53,355 nt of DNA from Sulfurovum sp. (GCA_027062365.1 JAMOTK010000017.1:1-53355), one strand, 5' to 3'. Numbered from the stretch's first letter, positions 17,811 to 27,035 are shown. Notes: generated by a model from the letters alone, not told the origin. Made by a program: numbers and translations.

Positions 17811-17840
17811 GGCAAAGGGTTCTTGCCCTTTGTCTCTTTT
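17811..17840 (+). terminator. Rho-independent terminator of the rpsL-rpsG-fusA operon
   Basis: A 9-base stem (GGCAAAGGG / CCCTTTGTC, one G-T pair) with a TTCTTG loop is followed by TCTTTT. It lies 20 bases after the fusA stop. Confidence 0.85.
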
Positions 17841-17896
17841 ATCCCTTAATTTATCCTCCCTCTCATTCTTTTTAATATACGTGTAAGGAATTTATT

Positions 17897-18190
17897 ATGA
17901 CCAAAGATAAAATAGAAGTACATTGCTACTGTGGTGAACGAGACAAGCCAAACATGAAGAAATTCTTTGAAGATATACCTATGGGGTATTGTGGATTTTG
18001 TGATATATGTGGGGAAGCAGGGCATTTACAAGCTCACCCACGTTCTCCTACTTCAGGTGTATGGTGTGACACACACTATAAAGAGCTTGTTTCGTATAAA
18101 ATTTTTACACTAGGTGATATTATCCCTCCTCTTTTTATGTTTATTATTGTAGGGAGTTTTATCTATAATATATTTACACTTTTATGCTAA
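17897..18190 (+). CDS. Small Cys-rich protein with C-terminal membrane segment
   Basis: A 97-residue protein that I do not recognise. The N-terminal 65 residues have seven Cys and several His arranged as C-Y-C-G-E-R-D, C-G-F-C-D-I-C-G-E-A-G-H and G-V-W-C-D-T-H-Y, consistent with a metal-binding (zinc-ribbon-like) module. Residues about 73-95 form a membrane helix. The ribosome-binding site is AAGGAA before the ATG. It sits 9 bases before the hydrolase gene and probably shares its transcript. Function unknown. Confidence 0.7.
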   Translation: MTKDKIEVHCYCGERDKPNMKKFFEDIPMGYCGFCDICGEAGHLQAHPRSPTSGVWCDTHYKELVSYKIFTLGDIIPPLFMFIIVGSFIYNIFTLLC

Positions 18191-18199
18191 AATAATAAA

Positions 18200-18736
18200 A
18201 TGAATAAAACATTAATCTTACACGGTTGGGGTGGGTCAGATGCACCTCATTGGCAAGCTCAATTGGCTTCTGAAATAGCTCAAAATTATGGTACAGTTTG
18301 CTTTCCTTTGCTTGATAATTGTCATTTTCCTTCTAAAAATAGATGGCTTAAGCAAGTTAGACAGATACTTCAAGAATTTAAGCCAGATACAGTGGTGTGT
18401 CACTCTTTGGCTAATACACTGTGGTTTTGGCTATGCCAAGAGGAAGATATGATAGAGATAGAACGGCTTTTTATGGTATCTATCCCTAGCCTTAATACCA
18501 AAGAAAAGATGATTAAGACCTTTTTCCCTTGTCCTAAACCTAGCAATATCCATGCCAAAGAGGTACATATCTTTGTCTCAGACAATGACCCATGGGTCAA
18601 GATAGCAGAAGTAGAAGAGATAGCACAGTATTATGATGCTTCACTTGATGTCTTAGAAAATGCTGGGCATATCAATGCTGATAGTGGGCATGGTAAATGG
18701 GATATGATAGAAAAACGAATAAGGGAAAAAACATGA
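18200..18736 (+). CDS. RBBP9/YdeN-type alpha/beta hydrolase
   Basis: A 178-residue alpha/beta-hydrolase of the RBBP9/YdeN (DUF1234-like) serine hydrolase family. The N-terminal [15 protein letters not shown], the nucleophile elbow VCHSLANTL (Ser in C-H-S-L-A instead of the usual G-H-S-L-G), the acid FVSDNDPW and the base [16 protein letters not shown] are all visible, so the Ser-Asp-His triad is complete. The natural substrate is unknown for this family. Its stop overlaps the tsaD start by 4 bases (ATGA). Confidence 0.88.
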   Translation: MNKTLILHGWGGSDAPHWQAQLASEIAQNYGTVCFPLLDNCHFPSKNRWLKQVRQILQEFKPDTVVCHSLANTLWFWLCQEEDMIEIERLFMVSIPSLNTKEKMIKTFFPCPKPSNIHAKEVHIFVSDNDPWVKIAEVEEIAQYYDASLDVLENAGHINADSGHGKWDMIEKRIREKT

Positions 18737-19746
18737 TACTAAGCATCGAATCAAGCTGTGATGATAGTGCTATTGCTATTACAGAAATAGACACCAAAAA
18801 GATACTATACCATAAGAAAATTTCACAAGAAGCAGAGCATTGCGTCTATGGAGGGGTTGTGCCTGAGTTGGCTTCTAGGCTTCATGCTGTGGCATTGCCT
18901 GAGATACTAGCTGAGACAAAGCCTTACTTTTCCCAACTCAAAGCTATCGCTGTGACCAATCAACCAGGTCTTGGCGTGACACTTTTGGAGGGGATTGCTA
19001 TGGCGAAGACATTGGCTGTGCTGCTAAATATCCCTTTACTTCCTATACACCATTTAAAAGGGCATATTTACTCGTTATTCATCGAGAAAGACTCACTCTT
19101 ACCTTTGCTCGTGTTGCTCATCTCTGGGGGGCATACACAGGTAATACGTGTGGAGAGCTTTGAGCGTATGGAAATCCTTGCTACGAGTATGGACGATTCT
19201 ATAGGAGAGAGCTTTGATAAATGTGCCAAGATGATGGGATTGGGTTACCCTGGTGGACCATTGGTGGAAGCCCTTGCCAAAGAAGGAGATGAAGATCGTT
19301 TTGATTTACCTGTACCTTTGCGTAATTCTCCTCTCATTGCCTTTTCTCTCTCTGGGCTAAAGAATGCTGTACGTCTCAAAGTAGAAGCCTGTGGAGGTAA
19401 AGAAAACATGAGTCATCAAGATAGGGCTGACCTCTGTGCTTCATTTCAAAAAGCAGTGAAGCTTCATCTACTCCAAAAAAGCAAAAAAATCTTTGAAAAA
19501 GAGGATATAAAAGACTTTGCTATCGTTGGGGGTGCTTCTGCCAATCAGTATATACGTGATGCCTATCAAGGGCTATGTGCTAAGTTTGGAAAGACGCTTC
19601 ATGTAGCACCGTTGGAATACTGTTCTGATAATGCTGCGATGATAGGACGTTATGCCCTTGATGCGTATGCCAAAGAGCTGTTTATAGACCCTGATATAAT
19701 AGACATTGTAAGTACCAAAAAACAGTGTTCAGGGATGCTTTTGTAG
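18733..19746 (+). CDS. tsaD: tRNA N6-adenosine threonylcarbamoyltransferase
   Basis: A 337-residue Kae1/TsaD protein that, with TsaB and TsaE, makes t6A37 in ANN-decoding tRNAs. The start at ATG 18733 ([16 protein letters not shown]) is preferred over an upstream in-frame ATG at 18697 that runs through the hydrolase gene. The metal-binding histidines are in [12 protein letters not shown], and the ATPase motifs are [32 protein letters not shown] and [14 protein letters not shown]. The metal Asp is in CSDNAAMIG. Translation is coupled to the hydrolase gene. It is an essential tRNA-modification gene in most bacteria. Confidence 0.97.
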   Translation: MILSIESSCDDSAIAITEIDTKKILYHKKISQEAEHCVYGGVVPELASRLHAVALPEILAETKPYFSQLKAIAVTNQPGLGVTLLEGIAMAKTLAVLLNIPLLPIHHLKGHIYSLFIEKDSLLPLLVLLISGGHTQVIRVESFERMEILATSMDDSIGESFDKCAKMMGLGYPGGPLVEALAKEGDEDRFDLPVPLRNSPLIAFSLSGLKNAVRLKVEACGGKENMSHQDRADLCASFQKAVKLHLLQKSKKIFEKEDIKDFAIVGGASANQYIRDAYQGLCAKFGKTLHVAPLEYCSDNAAMIGRYALDAYAKELFIDPDIIDIVSTKKQCSGMLL

Positions 19747-19860
19747 GTACTTATCACAAGAGAGTATTGTAGTTTATATCTATCTCTTTTTAGACACCCA
19801 TTTCTAAGCCAATTTTGGGTAAAATAGTTACCTTATAGAAACCACAAAATGGAGTAAATC

Positions 19861-22176
19861 ATGGCAGAATATGGTGCTAGTAATATTAAAGTCCTCAAAG
19901 GGCTAGAAGCAGTTAGAAAAAGACCAGGAATGTACATTGGTGATACTTCGATAAGAGGGCTTCATCACCTCGTTTATGAAGTGGTAGATAACTCGATTGA
20001 TGAGGCTATGGCAGGATTTTGTGACACGATTAAAGTCACACTTACCAAAGCAGGTTCAGCAATTATTGAAGATAATGGTCGTGGTATCCCTGTGGCACTG
20101 CATCCTACAGAAGGTATTTCAGCAGCAACGGTGGTTATGACTGTCCTTCATGCAGGTGGAAAGTTCGATAAAGATACCTACAAAGTCTCTGGTGGACTTC
20201 ATGGTGTGGGTGTTTCTGTGGTCAATGCCCTTTCTAAAGACTTACATCTTACTGTCTTTAGAGATGGCTCTTCTTTTGAACAAGATTTTAAAGGAGGTAT
20301 CCCCCAAGAGCCATTGGCTACCACAGGAAACTCTCGTAAAAAGGGTACAAAAATAGAATTTTGGCCTGATGATTCTATCTTTACCGAAACGACAGATTTC
20401 AAAAAAGAAATCTTGATGAAACGTTTTAAAGAACTCTGTTACCTTAATCCTAAAATTAGCATTGACTTTAGAGATGAGCGTGATGGTACAAAAGAGGTCT
20501 ATCACTTTGAGGGTGGGATTAAACAATTTGTAGAAGATATGAATAGTAAAGAAGCGCTTACCTCGGCACAGTTTTTTCAAGGTAAATCTGATGATATAGA
20601 AATTGATATTGCCTTGATGTATTGTGACGCTGATACTGAAAAATCTCTCTCTTTTGTAAACAATATCAAAACAGCCGATGGTGGTACACATGAAGCAGGG
20701 TTTAGAGCAGGTCTGACACGTTCTATGTCTAGCTATATCTCTAAAAATGCTTCTGCCAAAGAAAAAGGTACAAAGATTACAGGGGATGACTGTAAAGAGG
20801 GTCTGATTGTCATTGTTTCTGTACGTGTACCAGAACCACAGTTTGAAGGTCAAACCAAAGGAAAACTAGGTTCTAGCTATGTACGTCCGTTGGTACAAAA
20901 GTTTTTCTCTGAAAACTTCAATAAATATTTAGAAGAAAATCCGATTGAAGCCAAAGCAATTATGGCACAAGTTCTCCTTGCTGCTCGTGGACGTGATGCT
21001 GCCAAACGTGCCAAAGATTTGGTCAAACGAAAAGACTCTATGAGCATCGGTACCCTACCAGGGAAATTGGCTGATTGTCAGAGTAAAGACCCTGTTCTTT
21101 CTGAAATATATCTGGTCGAAGGGGATTCTGCTGGGGGGTCTGCCAAACAAGGACGTGACCGTGTTTTTCAAGCCATTTTACCACTAAAGGGTAAGATTCT
21201 TAATGTTGAAAAAGCAAGATTAGAGAAGATACTTAAATCTGATGAGATTAAAAATATGATTACAGCATTAGGGTGTGGTATTGGTGAAGAATTTAACGAA
21301 GATAAATTGCGTTATCACAAAGTAATTATCATGACCGATGCCGATGTAGATGGTAGCCATATCCAAACACTTCTTATGACGTTCTTTTTTAGGTTTTTGA
21401 AGCCTATTATCGAAAAAGGGTATCTCTATTTGGCACAGCCTCCACTGTATCGTTATAAAAAAGGTAAAAATGAGATTTATCTCAAAGATGAAAAGTCTTT
21501 AAATGATTATCTTATTGAAAATGGTATTTCTGCCATTGAAAGTACGAGTATGGGGCATAATGACCTTGTCGAACTCTTTAAGCTTGTAGCCTATTACCGT
21601 ATGACACTCAAAGAGATTGAAAAGCGTTTTGCTTTGCCTGAGATTTTGCGTTATATGATAGAAAACCCTGACATCGCTGGTCAAGAAATATCGGTACTTT
21701 CTCAAACGATTGAAGCATATATTGCACAACTAGGGTACAATATTTTAAATAAAAGCACCACCGAAGAGAGTATTCATCTTTTTGTCCAAACCAATGATGG
21801 GCTTGAAGAATTGATTGTAGATGATATACTTTTTAGTAATCCTCATTTTAATGAAGCGATTCATATCCATAAAAAAATACAAAAATATATTACCGATGAG
21901 TTTAAAGACCAAGATTTGATTGCTCTGTTTGAGCGTGTGGAAGCTTCTGCTAAAAAAGGTGCATATATCCAACGCTACAAAGGGCTAGGAGAAATGAACC
22001 CAGAACAACTTTGGGAGACTACCATGACACCTGAAAACAGAAGACTCTTACAAGTGAAGATTGGAGATGATGAAGAAGCCTCTGATACTTTTGTCTTATT
22101 TATGGGAGATGAAGTAGAACCTCGAAGAAACTACATAGAGAGCCATGCCAAAGATGTCAAGCATTTGGATGTCTAA
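19861..22176 (+). CDS. gyrB: DNA gyrase subunit B
   Basis: A 771-residue ATPase subunit of gyrase. The GHKL ATP site is present (EVVDNSIDEAMAG, EDNGRGIP, GGLHGVGVSVVNALS). The Toprim metal site is EGDSAGGSAKQGRDR with DADVDGSHIQTLL, and the C-terminal QRYKGLGEMNPEQLWETTM motif is standard. A TAAAAT -10-like sequence lies near 19820, and the ribosome-binding site is TGGAG before the ATG. The stop overlaps the start of the degenerate GGDEF/EAL gene by one base, an unusual partner for gyrB. The length is that of the epsilon type, without the gamma-proteobacterial insert. Confidence 0.98.
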   Translation: MAEYGASNIKVLKGLEAVRKRPGMYIGDTSIRGLHHLVYEVVDNSIDEAMAGFCDTIKVTLTKAGSAIIEDNGRGIPVALHPTEGISAATVVMTVLHAGGKFDKDTYKVSGGLHGVGVSVVNALSKDLHLTVFRDGSSFEQDFKGGIPQEPLATTGNSRKKGTKIEFWPDDSIFTETTDFKKEILMKRFKELCYLNPKISIDFRDERDGTKEVYHFEGGIKQFVEDMNSKEALTSAQFFQGKSDDIEIDIALMYCDADTEKSLSFVNNIKTADGGTHEAGFRAGLTRSMSSYISKNASAKEKGTKITGDDCKEGLIVIVSVRVPEPQFEGQTKGKLGSSYVRPLVQKFFSENFNKYLEENPIEAKAIMAQVLLAARGRDAAKRAKDLVKRKDSMSIGTLPGKLADCQSKDPVLSEIYLVEGDSAGGSAKQGRDRVFQAILPLKGKILNVEKARLEKILKSDEIKNMITALGCGIGEEFNEDKLRYHKVIIMTDADVDGSHIQTLLMTFFFRFLKPIIEKGYLYLAQPPLYRYKKGKNEIYLKDEKSLNDYLIENGISAIESTSMGHNDLVELFKLVAYYRMTLKEIEKRFALPEILRYMIENPDIAGQEISVLSQTIEAYIAQLGYNILNKSTTEESIHLFVQTNDGLEELIVDDILFSNPHFNEAIHIHKKIQKYITDEFKDQDLIALFERVEASAKKGAYIQRYKGLGEMNPEQLWETTMTPENRRLLQVKIGDDEEASDTFVLFMGDEVEPRRNYIESHAKDVKHLDV

Positions 22177-23603
22177 TGTTAACATCACAAACAGAAGAAC
22201 GAGGTAGAAGGTTTATCCTTTCTCTTCGTGCAGGGATTCCTGTGCTTACCCTTATATTTTTGGTATTTATCACCACTATTTATAAAGGTGACATTCTTGT
22301 CCTTAGCATTAAAGATGGGGTGTTACTCACAGCACTTACCTTTATCACTATTTACTTTATCTATTTTTTGATGAACCTTTCTGTACAAGAGACTATCTTG
22401 GATGCAGCCACCCAAGGCTTTAATAAAAGAGCATTTGTCGCCAGACTTCCACAGTATAAACCCTCCTCTTTGGCGTGTCTTAGTATCGAAAATTTACCAA
22501 CACTCAATGAAAATTATAGTATTGAACAAATTGATAACTTGCTCTATACACTGACCCAAAAGCTTCATCTGCTGTTTAAGCAACATGGCTTTGAAAAGAC
22601 ACTCATCGGACGAAACAGAGGGTCTGAGTTTTTAATCGCATTTAAAGAAGAGCCTCAGGATATCCTGAGTATCTTAGAAAAAATGGTCAAAGACAATAGC
22701 CATATTAATGATTTGGAAGTGGAGTATAAATTTTCACTCATTACCAATAGCAACAATGATTTTGATAAAATGATTGCACAACTTAGGGATTTGATTCATA
22801 GTCAATCCATAGATAAAAATAAAAAAATACTTACAGACAGTAAAAAAGATGCCAAAGAACTCTCTCTTTTAGAAAAAGATATTATTACTTCTATCCAAAA
22901 TAAGAATTTATTATTGTCATTTCGTCCTTTACTAAATACTCATAGTGATACTATTGATACCTATGAAATTGCAGTCAAATTAAAATCAGCAGGTAATCCA
23001 GATATCTTACCCCGTGTATTTTTGCCTATTGTCAACCGTTTAGGATTAGGAAGAGAGTATGATTTTATGCTGATGGAGCATGTGATAGCCTTACTTCCAC
23101 TTATAGATGAAAACATCTCTTTTACCTTTAATCTTTCCCCTTTTTCGCTCAGAGATAAAGGGTTTCAAAAAAATCTCTTTACACTACTCAAAGCAAAATC
23201 TGTGAATCCTTCTAGGCTCGTGATACAACTCTATGAGAGAAAAACACACCATGATTTGAGTGGATACCTCAAAACTCTCAAAGATTTTAGAAGCAAAGGA
23301 ATGCGTATTTGTATCGATAACTTTGGTTCATCCAATGCTTCTATGGAGTATATCAAACATTTTAAGTTTGATATGGTGCAATTTGATAGAGATTATGTGA
23401 CCAATTTAGAAGATAAAACAACGTATGCTATGCTAGACTCCCTTATCAAAATGTCTAAAGATTTAGAAGTAAGTACCGTAGCCAAATGGGTAGACAATGA
23501 CCCTCAAAAGAAAAAGTTACGTCAATTAGGTATAGACTATATACAAGGGTTTGGTGTGAGTAATCCTATCAATGAAACCGAACTTATCAACAGATACAAC
23601 TAA
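22176..23603 (+). CDS. Membrane protein with degenerate GGDEF and EAL domains
   Basis: A 475-residue inner-membrane protein with two membrane helices (about 16-36 and 44-66), a degenerate GGDEF domain (about 75-210, G-S-E-F in place of G-G-D-E-F) and an EAL-type domain (about 225-475). Most catalytic positions of the EAL domain are altered: EAL reads Y-E-I-A-V-K, the DDFG loop reads DNFGSSN, the catalytic Lys strand reads V-Q-F-D, and the A-E-G-V-E loop reads A-K-W-V-D-N. The protein is therefore unlikely to make or degrade c-di-GMP and could be a receptor or scaffold. Its ATG overlaps the gyrB stop by one base, and queF follows 9 bases later. Confidence 0.8.
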   Translation: MLTSQTEERGRRFILSLRAGIPVLTLIFLVFITTIYKGDILVLSIKDGVLLTALTFITIYFIYFLMNLSVQETILDAATQGFNKRAFVARLPQYKPSSLACLSIENLPTLNENYSIEQIDNLLYTLTQKLHLLFKQHGFEKTLIGRNRGSEFLIAFKEEPQDILSILEKMVKDNSHINDLEVEYKFSLITNSNNDFDKMIAQLRDLIHSQSIDKNKKILTDSKKDAKELSLLEKDIITSIQNKNLLLSFRPLLNTHSDTIDTYEIAVKLKSAGNPDILPRVFLPIVNRLGLGREYDFMLMEHVIALLPLIDENISFTFNLSPFSLRDKGFQKNLFTLLKAKSVNPSRLVIQLYERKTHHDLSGYLKTLKDFRSKGMRICIDNFGSSNASMEYIKHFKFDMVQFDRDYVTNLEDKTTYAMLDSLIKMSKDLEVSTVAKWVDNDPQKKKLRQLGIDYIQGFGVSNPINETELINRYN

Positions 23604-23612
23604 AGGAAGAAT

Positions 23613-23990
23613 ATGAAATACGGAGAAAAAGAGATACAAGCATTTGACATTCATGCCAAAGAAAATTTTTGGCCCAATGAGCATAAAAAGAATTATACTA
23701 TTAAGATAGAATTACCTGAATTTATGTGCCTTTGCCCACGTTCAGGATACCCTGATTTTGCCACACTACGGCTCTCTTATGAGCCTGATACATTGGTTAT
23801 AGAACTCAAAGCCCTCAAACTCTATATCAACTCCTTTATGATGAGGCATGTCTCTCATGAAAATGTTGCCAATGAGATTTATGATGCACTCTATACAAAG
23901 CTCTCTCCTAAGTCTATGAAGCTTGTAGCAGACTTCAATCCTAGAGGGAATGTCCATACCGTGATAGAGATAGACAGCACCGACAACTAA
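23613..23990 (+). CDS. queF: NADPH-dependent 7-cyano-7-deazaguanine reductase (preQ0 reductase)
   Basis: A 125-residue type-I QueF, a T-fold enzyme reducing preQ0 to preQ1 for queuosine tRNA modification. The catalytic Cys41 and Asp48 lie in CLCPRSGYPDFAT. The QueF signature ELKALKLY and the following FMMRHVSHEN segment (substrate Glu83) are present. The ribosome-binding site is AAGGAAGA. It is the last gene of the gyrB unit, with a long palindrome one base after its stop codon. Confidence 0.95.
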   Translation: MKYGEKEIQAFDIHAKENFWPNEHKKNYTIKIELPEFMCLCPRSGYPDFATLRLSYEPDTLVIELKALKLYINSFMMRHVSHENVANEIYDALYTKLSPKSMKLVADFNPRGNVHTVIEIDSTDN

Positions 23991-24017
23991 AAAAGTATGT
24001 CAATATGACATACTTTT
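23991..24017. repeat. Perfect 12-bp inverted repeat (terminator or operator)
   Basis: The arms AAAAGTATGTCA (23991-24002) and TGACATACTTTT (24006-24017) are perfect complements separated by ATA. The hairpin is AT-rich, ends in TTTT and begins directly after the queF stop, so it could be a terminator in either direction. It also lies 55 bases before the CI-like regulator gene, and the symmetrical TATGTCA...TGACATA core looks like a dimeric repressor site. Similar TGATATAC and TGACATAT words recur between 24020 and 24065 and upstream of the second CI-like gene (near 31850). Confidence 0.6.
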
Positions 24018-24071
24018 GAGCTTTATCCCAAAAATATACTATGATATACTTTACCATATCAAAGGATATCC

Positions 24072-24311
24072 ATGATAGATTTCGTAGAAGTCATGCAACG
24101 AATGAAAAGTATTTTACTACCCCAAAGTACCAGCAAAAAAGTCTTAGACAAAGATGTAGCCATCGCACTTGAACTCGACCCACTCTATTATGCTGTCATG
24201 AAAAAACGCAAAAAAATCCCTTATGAGTCATTGGCGTATTTTTGTAAAAAAGAAAAGATTAGTATCAATTGGATGCTGTTAGAACAAAAACCTCAATATT
24301 TGACTTCATAA
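24072..24311 (+). CDS. Short CI-like DNA-binding protein
   Basis: A 79-residue protein equal to the N-terminal helix-turn-helix domain of phage CI-type repressors: VLDKDVAIALELDPLYYAVMKKRKKIPYESLAYFCKKEKISINWMLLEQ. It is a clear paralogue of the first 75 residues of the S24 repressor at 31905-32561, with the same order of motifs, but it lacks any peptidase domain. The ribosome-binding site is AAAGGA. It may compete for the same operators as the full-length regulator or have its own, for example the palindrome upstream; both are inferences. Confidence 0.8.
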   Translation: MIDFVEVMQRMKSILLPQSTSKKVLDKDVAIALELDPLYYAVMKKRKKIPYESLAYFCKKEKISINWMLLEQKPQYLTS

Positions 24312-24322
24312 CCCTTTCTAGC

Positions 24323-24328
24323 TATAAT
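24323..24328 (+). promoter_or_regulatory. Promoter -10 box of the DUF2853 gene
   Basis: TATAAT lies 32 bases before the ATG at 24360, followed by a strong AAAAAGGAAAA ribosome-binding site. No obvious -35 element is present. Confidence 0.55.
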
Positions 24329-24359
24329 AAAGCTCAATCAAAATTAAAAAGGAAAAAAC

Positions 24360-24701
24360 ATGGGAAAAAGAGATGATAAAATTGCACAGTATATCACTGT
24401 AGCAAAAGAATTAAAGCTAAATCTGTCTGATGAACTTATCAACAAAGTAACGGTAGGATTAGGCCCTTCTATCTATAAAAAAGATTCAGAAACAGTTTCT
24501 TGTACACAAAGTTCAGAACTTGACACAGTTAAAAAGAACTTTTTACAAAAAAAGCTTGGATTAGAGTTGAGTGAAGAAGAGATGAATACAGCCATCAAAA
24601 AAGTATGTGAAGCAATGGGAAAATCAAACCGAAACAAATACAGAGCATTGTTTTATGCCCTCCTTGCACAAGAGTTTAACAAAGAATCTATCTACACATA
24701 G
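24360..24701 (+). CDS. DUF2853 family protein
   Basis: A 113-residue soluble protein matching the DUF2853 pattern: KRDDKIAQYITVAKELKL, KVTVGLGPSIYKKDSETV, SELDTVKKNFLQKKLGL and MGKSNRNKYRALFYALLAQ. It is a small all-helical family of unknown function, found widely in proteobacteria and Bacteroidetes. It is monocistronic, with its own promoter and a terminator at 24719-24748. Confidence 0.88.
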   Translation: MGKRDDKIAQYITVAKELKLNLSDELINKVTVGLGPSIYKKDSETVSCTQSSELDTVKKNFLQKKLGLELSEEEMNTAIKKVCEAMGKSNRNKYRALFYALLAQEFNKESIYT

Positions 24702-24718
24702 TCTCGATATATCTCAAA

Positions 24719-24748
24719 ATAGAGTGTAAGCAAAGCACTCTATCTTTT
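24719..24748 (+). terminator. Rho-independent terminator of the DUF2853 gene
   Basis: An 8-base stem (ATAGAGTG / CACTCTAT) with a 9-base loop is followed by CTTTT, 17 bases after the stop codon. Confidence 0.75.
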
Positions 24749-24864
24749 ACCCTACAAATCCATACTTTTTTAAGATAATCTTTAACGCAGCCTTTTGATA
24801 GGCACCTGTATGTTAAAAAATATGTGTAGACATCTCTAATTTGACGAAAAAACTATAATAAACC

Positions 24865-24893
24865 TTGACTTATTTCATCAATATGGCTACAAT
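24865..24893 (+). promoter_or_regulatory. Sigma70-type promoter of the recombinase-like/ccoG operon
   Basis: TTGACT (24865-24870), a 17-base spacer, and TACAAT (24888-24893) form a near-consensus sigma70 promoter, rare in this phylum for having a good -35 box. Transcription would start near 24900, leaving a leader of about 17 bases. A second TTGACG (24841) and TATAAT (24854) are too close together to form a promoter, but could provide overlapping elements. Confidence 0.7.
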
Positions 24894-24916
24894 GACGAGA
24901 TAAACAAAGGATTTTA

Positions 24917-25594
24917 ATGGTGTATTCATATTCATATCGGCGACAAGTCCCTGGGTTTCCTTCTTTGGTGACACAACAACACGAGATTCATCTTTTAGCA
25001 AGAGAGCATTCCTTGACTATAGATAAAGAGGTGGTAGAGTATGCTACCAAAAATTTACAGCTTGAAGATAGGACAGGCTTTGAAGAGTTTTTGGCTTCTA
25101 TGAAAGAGGGAAATACTGTAATTGTCTCTGACTTAGCTATATTGAGTGATCGAGCAGAAGAACTTATCAAAGTGATTAACTGTATGTTGACACACAATAT
25201 AGATTTGTGGATAGCTTCTAATGGTATGTGTATCAATAGAGAGACAAGTATGGTAGAGATTTTTCCTTTGCTCAATACCCTTAGAGAAGAAGGGAAAGAG
25301 AAAAGTACCAATATTGGTAGACCTAAAGGGAGCAAATCGACTTCTAAGTTTGATATTTATCATGGAAAGATTATTAATCTTTTGTCAGAGGGGATGTCAG
25401 TATCGGCTATCTCTCGTGAATTAGAGGTGAGTAGAAGCTCTTTGAAAGATTATATTGAATCTCGTAATATTAAAGAATTAGCAGAGAGTATGGGGCATGT
25501 TATCTCTTCGGAACATGTAGAAAGAGGTTTGGATAATATCGTATTGATATGTCCCTTTGAAGAAGCATCTAAACACAATCAAATGAAGGCATAA
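24917..25594 (+). CDS. Serine-recombinase-like protein with dead catalytic site, putative regulator
   Basis: A 225-residue protein with the layout of a resolvase/invertase: a catalytic-like domain (1-125) followed by a helix-turn-helix region (about 130-185) with GRPKGSK, LLSEGMSVSAISRELEVSRSSLKDYI, typical of Hin-type recombinases. The catalytic domain has lost key residues: the Y-A-R-V-S-T start reads SYRRQVP with no Ser, and the L-D-R-L-S-R-S loop reads L-A-I-L-S-D-R, so both active Arg are displaced. It therefore probably binds DNA without recombining it. It is the first gene after the promoter at 24865, two bases before ccoG, which suggests that it controls this operon. Confidence 0.7.
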   Translation: MVYSYSYRRQVPGFPSLVTQQHEIHLLAREHSLTIDKEVVEYATKNLQLEDRTGFEEFLASMKEGNTVIVSDLAILSDRAEELIKVINCMLTHNIDLWIASNGMCINRETSMVEIFPLLNTLREEGKEKSTNIGRPKGSKSTSKFDIYHGKIINLLSEGMSVSAISRELEVSRSSLKDYIESRNIKELAESMGHVISSEHVERGLDNIVLICPFEEASKHNQMKA

Positions 25595-25596
25595 TC

Positions 25597-27018
25597 ATGG
25601 AAAATAAAACAAGCAAAATAGCATATCTCAAAGACTGGGTACCGTATCGAATCAAGAGATATTGGGCCTATGTTATTGCTACTGTGGTATCACTGGCTTT
25701 TCCATGGATTACCATAGGAGGAAATCATCTTTTCTTACTTAGTTTTGACCAAAAAAAGCTACACTTAGCAGGGGTAGCATTTGATATGCAAGAGCTGTAT
25801 CTTATGCCATTTTTACTTATGCTTCTTTTTTTAGGGATATTTGCTGTGACAGCTTTAGGTGGTAGAGCGTGGTGTGGTTGGGCTTGTCCTCAGACTATCT
25901 TCCGTGTGATTTTTAGGGATGGGATAGAGACAAAGCTTTTGGGCTTACGCAAACGTATCAAAAACAAGCAAAAAGACCCCGATATGTCTAAGATGGAAAA
26001 CAAAATGAAATACCTTGTGGCTATTTTACTTTGGTCGGTATTGGCTTTTGTTGCATCGGCTAACTTCTTGTGGTTCTTTGTGCCTCCTGAAGACTTTTTT
26101 GTATATTTATCAAACCCAGAAGAACACATGACCTTGGTCTTGATGCTTGTAGGTGTAGCACTGTTTATCATCTTGGATGTGGTATTTATCAAAGAAAACT
26201 TTTGTGTGTATATCTGTCCTTATAGCCGTGTTCAGTCGGTACTCTATGATGAAGATACTATTATGGCAGTCTATGACCCTATCCGTGGTGGTGATATTTA
26301 TCAAGGAAAAGGGTATGATAGAGAGAAGAAATTTGAGAAAAAGAAAGCACTTCTTGAAGTTGATGCCTCAGCTGAATGTACGACCTGTGAGTCTTGTGTA
26401 ACGGTTTGTCCTACGCATATAGATATTCGTAAAGGGTTACAGCTTGAGTGTATCAACTGTTTGGAATGTGTGGATGCGTGTACGACAGTGATGGGTGCGT
26501 TAGGCAAACCTTCGTTAGTGCGTTGGTCATCAGAAAAAGAAGCTTTACGTCATGAGGGGAAGACCAATTACTTTAGAGGAAAGATTATCTCTTATGGGGT
26601 TGTTTTATTGATAGTGCTTATTTCACTGTTTGTCATGGGAAGCAAAAAAGAACACATGTTACTAGATATTAACAAGTCTCCTAGACTTTATAAAGTCTTA
26701 GACCATGGTGTGGTACAAAATGATTATATCTTTATGTTTGCCAACACAGACAGAAAAGCCCATAGCTATTATTTTGAGATTGTAGGCAATGATAAGATTA
26801 AGATTAAAAGACCATCTGAAGAATTTAAAATTGGTGCAGGGAAAAAGAAGAAAAAGGTTGTGGTCTTAGAATCTACTGAAGCATTGAGTAAAGATGCTCA
26901 AAAAGATACGCCCGTACCTGTCAAGATTTTGGCGTATGCAACAGATGAAAAAGAGACTATTATTATAGAGAGACAAGCAGTGTTTATCTACCCTAGAGCA
27001 GACTTGCTTAAAAAATAG
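25597..27018 (+). CDS. ccoG: Cytochrome c oxidase accessory protein CcoG (FixG/RdxA-like)
   Basis: A 473-residue membrane iron-sulfur protein with about five membrane helices. One heme/cluster-proximal motif is GGRAWCGWACPQTIFR, and another is CVYICPYSRVQSVL. Two ferredoxin-type 4Fe-4S motifs are C-T-T-C-E-S-C-V-T-V-C-P and C-I-N-C-L-E-C-V-D-A-C. A C-terminal Ig-like periplasmic domain (about 360-470) is present. CcoG is a copper-reducing assembly factor for cbb3 oxidase. It is cotranscribed with the recombinase-like gene before it (2-base gap) and the flavoprotein after it. No ccoNOQP genes are in this window. Confidence 0.95.
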   Translation: MENKTSKIAYLKDWVPYRIKRYWAYVIATVVSLAFPWITIGGNHLFLLSFDQKKLHLAGVAFDMQELYLMPFLLMLLFLGIFAVTALGGRAWCGWACPQTIFRVIFRDGIETKLLGLRKRIKNKQKDPDMSKMENKMKYLVAILLWSVLAFVASANFLWFFVPPEDFFVYLSNPEEHMTLVLMLVGVALFIILDVVFIKENFCVYICPYSRVQSVLYDEDTIMAVYDPIRGGDIYQGKGYDREKKFEKKKALLEVDASAECTTCESCVTVCPTHIDIRKGLQLECINCLECVDACTTVMGALGKPSLVRWSSEKEALRHEGKTNYFRGKIISYGVVLLIVLISLFVMGSKKEHMLLDINKSPRLYKVLDHGVVQNDYIFMFANTDRKAHSYYFEIVGNDKIKIKRPSEEFKIGAGKKKKKVVVLESTEALSKDAQKDTPVPVKILAYATDEKETIIIERQAVFIYPRADLLKK

Positions 27019-27035
27019 ATTATTAAGAGGATAAA

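Noticed and set aside
20242-20853. 203-codon minus-strand frame opposite gyrB
   Set aside because: Purely antisense to conserved gyrB; the translation is rich in F/C/R with no domain.
24917-25594. Functional DNA invertase with invertible segment
   Set aside because: Catalytic residues are lost and no inverted recombination sites flank the operon.
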